Assembly (NCBI GenBank): GCA_002493085.1
Contig: DKXQ01000179.1
Span: forward strand, 2,162-16,583
Origin: Lachnoclostridium sp. UBA7122
Lineage (GTDB): Bacteria; Bacillota; Clostridia; Lachnospirales; Lachnospiraceae
Reading direction: 5' to 3'
Length of the DNA stretch: 14,422 bases
The notes below the pieces were generated by a model that worked only from the letters and a program-made list of their open reading frames with translations, had not been told where the DNA came from and did no database searches. The stretch's first letter is position 1, and each line of letters begins with the position of its first letter. This document shows, one piece after another, positions 1 to 5,874 of this stretch. The position numbers and the translations under genes were made by a program.

Positions 1-25
1 TTCCCTTTAGGGGATGGGTAGTTGG
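1..25. mobile_element. Possible right end of an IS200/IS605-type element (partial)
   Basis: The window opens with TTCCCTTTAGGGGATGGGTA. Positions 1-5 can pair with 10-14 around a TTTA loop (C3-C5 with G10-G12, T2 with G13, T1 with A14), and the stem appears to continue off the left edge. A G/C-rich hairpin with a TTTA loop followed by GGG-TAGTT is typical of the 3' ends of IS605/IS1341 elements that carry tnpB. No transposase is inside the window, so this is a resemblance from memory, not a proven end. An ordinary terminator is an alternative, but no T-tract follows the hairpin. Confidence 0.35.
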
Positions 26-102
26 CTTTCGTTACCTCCATTACTTTTAACATATTAACACTTTTTATTATCTTTGTAAATGAAATTCTTAAAAACTAAG
101 AT

Positions 103-110
103 AAAGGAGG
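103..110 (+). promoter_or_regulatory. Strong ribosome binding site for the small XRE-like gene
   Basis: AAAGGAGG lies 7 bases before the ATG at 118. This near-perfect Shine-Dalgarno sequence is the main reason to treat the short reading frame behind it as a translated gene. No convincing -35/-10 pair was found between 26 and 102. TTGTAA (74-79) with TAAGAT (97-102) has 17-base spacing but would start transcription inside the ribosome binding site. Confidence 0.7.
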
Positions 111-117
111 CGTTATC

Positions 118-273
118 ATGAATGTAACTAAGAATATTTCTTTATATGTATCAAGCATAGGTATAAATCTTGCTGAATTAGTAAGAAAAAGCGGTGTTGA
201 GTATTCTGCTATATATATTTGTTCTGTGCTAAAAATTAACCCTATGGATTTTGCAAATTTAGTAACAAAATAG
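118..273 (+). CDS. Small XRE/Cro-CI-like protein, apparently internally shortened
   Basis: This is a 51-residue protein with a strong ribosome binding site and a TAG stop. The start (NVTKNISLYVSSIGINLAEL) matches the first helix and turn of the small XRE-family regulators common in Clostridia. The end (ICSVLKINPMDFANLV) matches their last helix, which usually reads like a C-x-x-L-x-x-(N/D)-P-x-x-F motif. Family members are usually about 65-75 residues. Here the two conserved ends are joined directly at residues A31-I32-Y33-I34-C35, so roughly 20 residues that normally form the recognition helix seem to be missing. The frame is preserved. The product may no longer bind DNA, or it may act only through dimerisation. 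It lies between a likely insertion-sequence end and the ABC operon, pointing the same way as the operon. The family assignment is from recalled patterns, not a search. Confidence 0.55.
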   Translation: MNVTKNISLYVSSIGINLAELVRKSGVEYSAIYICSVLKINPMDFANLVTK

Positions 274-348
274 TTACACAAAAATCTCACCAAGCTTGTA
301 AATAAAAAAGCTCATAGTTTAAAAAAATTAATTAAATCTTAAGCATAG

Positions 349-377
349 TTGTAATTAGATTGTAAGATGCATATGTT
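349..377 (+). promoter_or_regulatory. Tentative promoter of the ABC/two-component operon
   Basis: TTGTAA (349-354) and TATGTT (372-377) are 17 bases apart and each match the sigma-A consensus at 4 of 6 positions. Transcription would begin near 384, just at the first leader hairpin. The match is weak, but it is the best-spaced pair in the 167-base gap between the small XRE-like gene and the ATPase gene. Confidence 0.3.
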
Positions 378-384
378 ACCATTT

Positions 385-424
385 AATCTGTTGAAAATAA
401 TTTACAGATTACGCATAAAGCGTA
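385..424 (+). promoter_or_regulatory. Two adjacent hairpins in the leader of the ABC operon
   Basis: AATCTGT (385-391) and ACAGATT (404-410) form a perfect 7-bp inverted repeat with a 12-base loop. TACGC (410-414) and GCGTA (420-424) follow at once as a 5-bp stem with a 5-base loop. The second stem ends three bases before the ATGGAG ribosome binding site at 428-433. The pair could be an operator for the operon's own response regulator or an RNA structure that limits ribosome access. The sequence does not decide between these. Confidence 0.4.
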
Positions 425-440
425 GAAATGGAGTGTGCAT

Positions 441-1133
441 ATGGGTATTTTAGAGTCTGAAAATTTATGTAAAACATATGGTCTGGGCAGCAGTGAGGTA
501 AAAGCCCTTGACCATGTTTCTGTCAATATAGAAGATGGGGAGTTTGTTTCTATAATTGGAACTTCAGGAAGTGGAAAGTCAACATTATTAAATATGCTTG
601 GCGGGCTTGACAGACCGGATTCTGGCACTGTAACTATTGCAGGAAAACAGATTTTTACTATGTCAGATGAAGAACTTACAATATTCCGAAGAAGAAACAT
701 CGGATTTGTATTCCAGAATTATAATCTTGTCCCTGTCCTTAATGTCTATGAAAATATTGTACTGCCAATAGAGCTTGACGGTTCTGAGGCAGATACAGCA
801 TATATTAACAATATTATAAAAACTTTAGGACTTGGACAAAAATTAACTGCAATGCCAAATATGCTTTCAGGAGGGCAGCAGCAAAGAACTGCAATAGCAA
901 GGGCACTTGCATATAAGCCAGCAATTATACTGGCAGATGAACCAACAGGAAACTTAGACAGCCATACAAGCATGGATGTAATATCACTGTTAAAAGTAAC
1001 AAGCCGTGAGTTTAACCAGACTATTGTAATAATAACGCATAATGAAGAAATTGCCATTATGGCAGACAGGATAATACGCATTGAAGATGGCAAAGTATTT
1101 TTAAAAGAGAAGGCAGGTGGCGTATATGCTTAA
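441..1133 (+). CDS. ABC transporter ATP-binding protein (BceA/LolD/MacB type)
   Basis: This 230-residue ATPase powers the FtsX-type permease encoded next. All ABC motifs are present: Walker A GTSGSGKS at 40-47, Q-loop Q92 in FVFQNYNL, signature LSGGQ at 142-146, Walker B ILADEPTGNLD with catalytic E167, D-loop, and switch H200 in IITHN. The NLVP after the Q-loop and the NLD after Walker B are typical of the BceA/MacB/LolD group, which work with FtsX-fold permeases instead of classical import or export channels. I chose the ATG at 441 because ATGGAG (428-433) lies 7 bases upstream; the frame is open from a GTG at 435. The stop overlaps the permease start by 8 bases, which implies translational coupling. 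Likely role: part of an antimicrobial-peptide or cell-envelope stress module. The substrate is unknown. Confidence 0.93.
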   Translation: MGILESENLCKTYGLGSSEVKALDHVSVNIEDGEFVSIIGTSGSGKSTLLNMLGGLDRPDSGTVTIAGKQIFTMSDEELTIFRRRNIGFVFQNYNLVPVLNVYENIVLPIELDGSEADTAYINNIIKTLGLGQKLTAMPNMLSGGQQQRTAIARALAYKPAIILADEPTGNLDSHTSMDVISLLKVTSREFNQTIVIITHNEEIAIMADRIIRIEDGKVFLKEKAGGVYA

Positions 1134-3612
1134 AAATAATAACCAGCAGATTATACGGAAAATAAGCAAACGCACCCTTGAGAAAAATAAAATAAGAAAT
1201 ATTTTTGTTATTATGGCAATAGTGCTTACTACATTTATGTTTACCACTGTATTTACAATAGGATTCAGTCTTGTAAAAAACCTTAACTTAATGATGTTAA
1301 GACAGCAGGGTACAAAAAGCACAATTTTTATGCCAGACCCAGATAAAGACCAGATTAAAAAAGTTAAAGAAATAAAGACAATACATTCAGCAGGATTAAA
1401 AATCCAGACTGGAACAGCGGATATTCCAGGTACAAAAAACAAAATACTTTTAGACTGGTATGATGAGACAGAATTTAATGATAATTTCTGTCCTGCAGTA
1501 AGTGATATAAATGGCACATATCCAGTAAAGGCTGATGAAATAATGCTTTCAAAGTCTGCACTTGATGCCCTTAAAATAGATAAACCAGAAAAAGGTATGG
1601 AAATTAAACTTAAACAAGGTGTATTCAGGCTTTCTGGATGGTTTACAGAATACGCTTACCACTCTGGAGGTTATCAGGGGTTTATATCAGATGCTTATAT
1701 AGAAAAGTCAGGACTGTCTGTTGAAAAAAATGGCATGCTCTGCATATCTGCAGAACCTGGAAAACAGAGTGAAGTTCTTTCAAACTTAAACAAGCTAAAA
1801 TTAAAGGAAGGACAAAATATAGAATCAGGATATGATATACAGGAAGAAAATACAGATTCAGCATTTGTTACAGCAATAATTATCTTTTTTGTCAGCCTTT
1901 TAATTATTACTAGTGGCTATCTTCTTATATATAATGTAATATATATATCCATTACAAAAGATATAAGATTCTATGGCATGTTAAAAACAGCTGGCACTTC
2001 GCCCTCACAAATAAAAAAGCTTGTAAAATACCAGGCTGCAAGTCTCTCAGTTATTGGCATACCTGCTGGTATTATACTCGGAATTATTGTGTCATTTGCA
2101 GCAGTGCCTTTTGCACTAAAATTAACTGGTTCTTATGGCAGTAGTGCCCCAATGCCTTCAGATATAAGTTTTAATCCTCTTATCTATATAGGAACAATCT
2201 TATTTGCAAGTTTTACTGTTTTTGCCAGTTGCCGCAAACCGTCAAAACTTGCTGGAAACGTTTCTCCTGTTGAAGCACTTAAATACAACGGAACCAATAA
2301 TATAAAATATAAAGCCCGGAAAAGTACTGATGGGGGCAGACTTTACAAAATGGCTTACCGCAATGTTTTCCGTGAAAGAAAAAGAGCCGTACTGGTATTG
2401 GCATCACTATTCATGGGTACTATTGTCTTTCTTTCAGTAAATACATTTCTTGGATGCTTGAAACTGGAAAACTATGCAGAATTTTATCTTAATAACGACT
2501 ATACTATATATACAAATTCAGATAAACCTGATTTGTCTAAAAAGACAAAAATTATTGAAGAAAAACTAAAAACTATAGACGGCATTACACATATACATGT
2601 AAACCGCTCTGCTGATACTGTATTTGAATTTGATGAAAAAGTATTTAGGCCTTTTCTTGAAAATAAAGCTTCTGATGAAAAGGAACTTGAAGGTATTATT
2701 GCTTCCTATGAAAATGCCAAAAAAGATAAAGATAAATACCAGTCACCAGTCGTCGCTGTAAGCTCTGATATGATGAAACTTTATAATACAAAGGCAAGGC
2801 AGAAAATTGATATAGAAAGGTTTGAAAAAGGTGAAATATGTCTTTTAGGGTTTGTCAGTGCAGATGAACAGTCAGACTATATGCTTGGAAAAAAAATTAC
2901 GCTAAAGGATATAAAAAGTGACAGGAAAAAAACATTAGAAATTGGTTCATGCCCTACAACAAGAGATACCTATGGCATTAATGTAGGATATTACTGGATG
3001 AAGTCTGGTGCACCTGAAATTGTGCTTATAAGCGATACTGCATTAAATGAATTTTGTGATAATCCTGGTACTGATAATATTATTGCAGACTGTACTCCAG
3101 AAGCTGAAAGCTTTGTAACACAGAGAATAAAAGAAATAGTAAAAACAACTGATTGTATAAAGGCAGTTGAAATTAAATCAGAAATAATGTCAGAATTTTT
3201 GTCTTCTATGTCTGCAATGAATGTACTGGGCGGAGGAATTTCAATAATCCTTATTCTGATTGGAATAATTAATTTTATAAATGTAATGCTTACTGGCGTA
3301 TATACGAGAAAAGGGGAACTGGCTGTAATGGAAAGTGTGGGCATGACCAAAAAACAAATTAAAAAAATGCTTATACTTGAAGGCGGATATTATGGAATAA
3401 TTACGATTGCCATTATTTTAACCATAGGCAACGCAATTATTTATACAATTGCAGATTTGACACAGGTTATAGCTGATTATGCTGTATTCTTCTACCCTGC
3501 GGTATTGATGTTTATTATTATGGCTGTTATAATGATTATATGTATAATAGTTCCTATAGCAGTATACCATATGATTTCAAAAGAAAGCATAACAGAACGT
3601 TTAAGGGAATAA
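1126..3612 (+). CDS. FtsX-like ABC transporter permease, 8 predicted TM segments
   Basis: This is an 828-residue membrane protein with two FtsX-type halves. Hydrophobic segments lie near residues 25-47, 245-275, 303-330, 350-370, 420-445, 697-725, 753-778 and 788-815. Each half has one TM, a large extracellular domain (about 50-243 and 447-695), then three TMs. This gives 8 TMs with two large extracellular regions, unlike BceB of Bacillus subtilis, which has 10 TMs and a single large domain. The layout is closer to the 8-TM FtsX permeases of clostridial lantibiotic or envelope-stress systems. The ATG at 1126 is preferred over an in-frame GTG at 1117 because AGGTGG (1115-1120) sits 5 bases before it. 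The gene overlaps the ATPase gene and is followed after 20 bases by the response regulator. Partnership with the ATPase is well supported; the cargo is not identifiable. Confidence 0.9.
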   Translation: MLKNNNQQIIRKISKRTLEKNKIRNIFVIMAIVLTTFMFTTVFTIGFSLVKNLNLMMLRQQGTKSTIFMPDPDKDQIKKVKEIKTIHSAGLKIQTGTADIPGTKNKILLDWYDETEFNDNFCPAVSDINGTYPVKADEIMLSKSALDALKIDKPEKGMEIKLKQGVFRLSGWFTEYAYHSGGYQGFISDAYIEKSGLSVEKNGMLCISAEPGKQSEVLSNLNKLKLKEGQNIESGYDIQEENTDSAFVTAIIIFFVSLLIITSGYLLIYNVIYISITKDIRFYGMLKTAGTSPSQIKKLVKYQAASLSVIGIPAGIILGIIVSFAAVPFALKLTGSYGSSAPMPSDISFNPLIYIGTILFASFTVFASCRKPSKLAGNVSPVEALKYNGTNNIKYKARKSTDGGRLYKMAYRNVFRERKRAVLVLASLFMGTIVFLSVNTFLGCLKLENYAEFYLNNDYTIYTNSDKPDLSKKTKIIEEKLKTIDGITHIHVNRSADTVFEFDEKVFRPFLENKASDEKELEGIIASYENAKKDKDKYQSPVVAVSSDMMKLYNTKARQKIDIERFEKGEICLLGFVSADEQSDYMLGKKITLKDIKSDRKKTLEIGSCPTTRDTYGINVGYYWMKSGAPEIVLISDTALNEFCDNPGTDNIIADCTPEAESFVTQRIKEIVKTTDCIKAVEIKSEIMSEFLSSMSAMNVLGGGISIILILIGIINFINVMLTGVYTRKGELAVMESVGMTKKQIKKMLILEGGYYGIITIAIILTIGNAIIYTIADLTQVIADYAVFFYPAVLMFIIMAVIMIICIIVPIAVYHMISKESITERLRE

Positions 3613-3632
3613 TAATAAAGGCAGGTACAGAT

Positions 3633-4307
3633 ATGCAGAAAATACTGATAGTTGATGATAATGCAGATATATGCAGGGGTGTAAAAATATTTCTTGAAAA
3701 AGCCGGGTATGAAGCTGACTGTGCATATACACTTGAAGAAGCAGAAACTGCACTTTCCAGTCCATACAGCCTTATAATTCTTGATATCAGTCTGCCTGAT
3801 GGCAATGGTCTTGACTTATGCAGCAAAATACGCACTAAGAAAAATATTCCAATAATTTTTCTTAGTGCTGATGACACTGATGAAGACATGATAAAAGGCT
3901 TTACTGCAGGATGTGACGACTATATTGCCAAACCGTTTTCACCTGTACTTCTTACACAAAGAGTTATGGCAGTATTAAGAAGAACAGACCAGGAAAGAAA
4001 TAAGAATCTGTTCGTGTATAAAGATATATCTGTGGACTTTGCTAAAAAGCAGGTACTGTTTTCTGGCAGTATAATTAAACTTTCAGTAACCGAATATAAA
4101 ATTTTAGAACTTCTTATTAAAAATAAAGGACAGGTTCTTACCAGGGAAACAATTATTGAAAGAATCTGGGGATGTGATGCAGACTTTATAGATAACAATA
4201 CACTAAATGTACATATAAGGCGTATCCGGCAAAAAATTGAGCCAGATGATAAAAAGCCTGAATATATCTGTACTGTATTTGGAATAGGATATACATTTGG
4301 TGACTGA
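3633..4307 (+). CDS. OmpR-family two-component response regulator
   Basis: This 224-residue regulator has a receiver domain (1-118) and a winged-helix DNA-binding domain (about 128-222). The receiver has the acidic pair D8/D9, phospho-acceptor D51 in LIILDISLPDGNG, the switch serine S78, and K100 in the KPF motif. The C-terminal half has the OmpR signature ending in VHIRRIRQKIE and GIGYTFG. The start at 3633 follows AAAGGCAGG at 3618-3626, with the frame running straight into the canonical ILIVDDN strand. The frame extends further upstream into the permease gene, but that part does not resemble a receiver. It is co-transcribed with the kinase, which begins one base after its stop. It probably controls the ABC operon it sits in, perhaps through the inverted repeats at 385-424. 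Confidence 0.94.
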   Translation: MQKILIVDDNADICRGVKIFLEKAGYEADCAYTLEEAETALSSPYSLIILDISLPDGNGLDLCSKIRTKKNIPIIFLSADDTDEDMIKGFTAGCDDYIAKPFSPVLLTQRVMAVLRRTDQERNKNLFVYKDISVDFAKKQVLFSGSIIKLSVTEYKILELLIKNKGQVLTRETIIERIWGCDADFIDNNTLNVHIRRIRQKIEPDDKKPEYICTVFGIGYTFGD

Positions 4308-4308
4308 T

Positions 4309-5337
4309 ATGGAAAGAAAAAAATATATAAAAATTATTTATGCCATTATCACACTATATGCTGTTATACTAATATGTTTTACAGCCGCTTCCTTTTTTAT
4401 AACAAAAAATATTATGGCATGTCTTATCTGTGCTGCTGGCATTATAATGTCCTGCATACCATCATATGCGCTGTACAAAGCAGATGATAAGTATATTTCA
4501 GGCATTATCCTACGGCTGTCAGAGCTAATGGATGTGTTAGTGCAGATTGACGGCAAAGACATATTCCCAGATAGTGAAGACACTGTTTTATCAAAGCTCC
4601 AGTACAAAGTAATAAAATTATCCAGAATACTTAAAAATAACAGTATACGTGAAAAACAGGAACACGAAGACATCAAAAAACTTGTTTCAGATATTGCACA
4701 CCAGCTAAAAACTCCCATTGCCAGCCTTAAAATATACAGCAGGCTTCTTTCTGATGAACTACTGTCTGCGGAAAAACAAAGGGAATATATAGACATTTTA
4801 TGTACGTGTATAGAACGGCTGGACTTTCTCTCTGAAAATATAATTAAAACTTCAAGGCTTGAAAGCGGGCTTATAAATCTGGATATGCAGAAGCAAAGCC
4901 TGAACGAAACAGTGCTTAAAGCTGTAAAAGATATTTATGTAAAAGCAAAGCAAAGCGGTATTGAAATCAAGTATGATGAAAAAGATAAGATAAATATAAA
5001 ACATGACCGCAACTGGACAGCCGAAGCTATATTTAACTTGCTTGACAATGCAATTAAGTATGGCAATAAAGGCAATACCATATATCTGTCAATAAGAAAT
5101 TTTGGAATGTTTGCAGAAATAGCTGTGGAAGATGAAAATGGTGGTATATCATATAATGACCGGAATAATATTTTTATGAGATTTTACCGTGGCAAAAACA
5201 GCAGCAGACACGAAGGGCTTGGCATCGGGCTTTACCTTGCACGTGAGATTACAAACAGGCAAGGCGGATATATCAATTTTAGTATAAAAGAAAACAAAAA
5301 CAGATTTTCAATATTTATGTTCAGGAAGGCAGAATAA
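4309..5337 (+). CDS. Intramembrane-sensing-type histidine kinase
   Basis: This 342-residue kinase has two N-terminal TM segments (about 9-31 and 37-56) joined by only a few residues, so it has almost no extracellular sensor. Such kinases typically read the state of a partner ABC/FtsX transporter instead of a free ligand. The H-box DIAHQLKTP carries the phospho-acceptor H131, followed by an N-box (NLLDNAIKYG), F-box (FMRFYRG) and G2 box (GLGIGLYLA). The G1 box reads D-E-N-G-G-I, where D-x-G-x-G-I is usual, so the first glycine is an asparagine. The start ATG (4309) comes one base after the regulator's stop, with TTTGGTGA five bases before it; in-frame TTG and GTG codons just upstream are less likely. 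It is the last gene of the four-gene unit and ends just before the hairpin at 5340. Confidence 0.92.
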   Translation: MERKKYIKIIYAIITLYAVILICFTAASFFITKNIMACLICAAGIIMSCIPSYALYKADDKYISGIILRLSELMDVLVQIDGKDIFPDSEDTVLSKLQYKVIKLSRILKNNSIREKQEHEDIKKLVSDIAHQLKTPIASLKIYSRLLSDELLSAEKQREYIDILCTCIERLDFLSENIIKTSRLESGLINLDMQKQSLNETVLKAVKDIYVKAKQSGIEIKYDEKDKINIKHDRNWTAEAIFNLLDNAIKYGNKGNTIYLSIRNFGMFAEIAVEDENGGISYNDRNNIFMRFYRGKNSSRHEGLGIGLYLAREITNRQGGYINFSIKENKNRFSIFMFRKAE

Positions 5338-5339
5338 AA

Positions 5340-5379
5340 GCTGCCGCACGGTGGCAAAAGAAAAAAGCCACCGTGTAGC
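5340..5379. terminator. Hairpin terminator between convergent operons
   Basis: CACGGTGGC (5347-5355) and GCCACCGTG (5367-5375) form a perfect 9-bp stem with an 11-base A-rich loop; outer GCT (5340-5342) and AGC (5377-5379) can extend it past a small bulge. Read on the minus strand, the hairpin is followed by TTTTATT, so it best fits termination of the leftward sugar operon. On the plus strand no T-run follows, so for the kinase operon it may only stall polymerase or protect the 3' end. It starts two bases after the kinase stop codon. Confidence 0.75.
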
Positions 5380-5413
5380 AATCCAGGCCCAGTATTTTGA
5401 TAAGCAGTTATCT

Positions 5414-5860
5414 TTAACAGGACTTCTTATCAATCTGGCCATTAAATGCATAGAAGTTTTTGCTGTTAAGGTCATCCTGCACACGGCGCAATGTTTCACC
5501 AAAACGCTGGAAGTGCACAACTTCACGCTCCCTTAGGAAACGTATAGGGTCTGCAATTTCAGGGTCTTTAATAAGCCTGAGTATATTTTCATAAGTACTG
5601 CGGGCTTTCTGTTCTGCTGCCATATCTTCATATAAATCCGTAATTGTATCACCTTTGCTTTGGAATTCACATGCATTAAATGGAATACCCGCTGCCGCTG
5701 TTGGCCAGATTGCAAGAGTGTGGTCCACATAGTATTTATCAAAGCCTGACGCTTTGATTTCTTCAGGGGAAAGCCCTTTGGTAAGCTGGCGTACAATAGT
5801 TGCAACTATTTCAAGGTGCGCCAGTTCTTCTGTACCTAGAGAAGCAGCGGTAATGTTCCA
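5414..5860 (-). pseudogene. cotJC: Manganese catalase (CotJC-like), N-terminal truncated remnant
   Basis: The minus strand from 5860 to the TAA at 5414 encodes about 148 residues of a manganese-catalase/CotJC protein. It includes LGTEELAHLEIVATIVRQLT, a VDHTLAIWPTAAAG stretch, EDMAAEQKAR and a REREVVHFQRFGE motif, then a normal CotJC-like tail. These carry four of the family's five manganese ligands: E and H of EELAH, E of EDMAAEQ, and E and H of the EREVVH region share the remaining roles. The first helix pair, with the first ligand Glu, is absent. An in-frame TAA lies at 5861-5863 and no ATG precedes the homologous part. The intact family member is about 190-220 residues, so roughly the first quarter to third is gone. 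The GH36 stop codon is only 14 bases upstream. A GTG at 5728 could start a shorter product, but it would lack the core fold. This is a remnant joined to the sugar operon by rearrangement. Confidence 0.85.
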
Positions 5861-5874
5861 TTATCACAAGTTTT

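Noticed and set aside
283..312. AAGCTTGTAAATAAAAAAGCT as a terminator of the small XRE-like gene
   Set aside because: The possible stem is only about five A/T-rich base pairs with no following T-run, too weak to call.
5351..5536. Short plus-strand frame after the histidine kinase
   Set aside because: It begins inside the terminator hairpin and runs antisense to the catalase remnant; no ribosome binding site.
5533..5805. 90-codon minus-strand frame overlapping the catalase remnant
   Set aside because: It is a different frame from the one carrying the catalase motifs and shows no similarity to any family.
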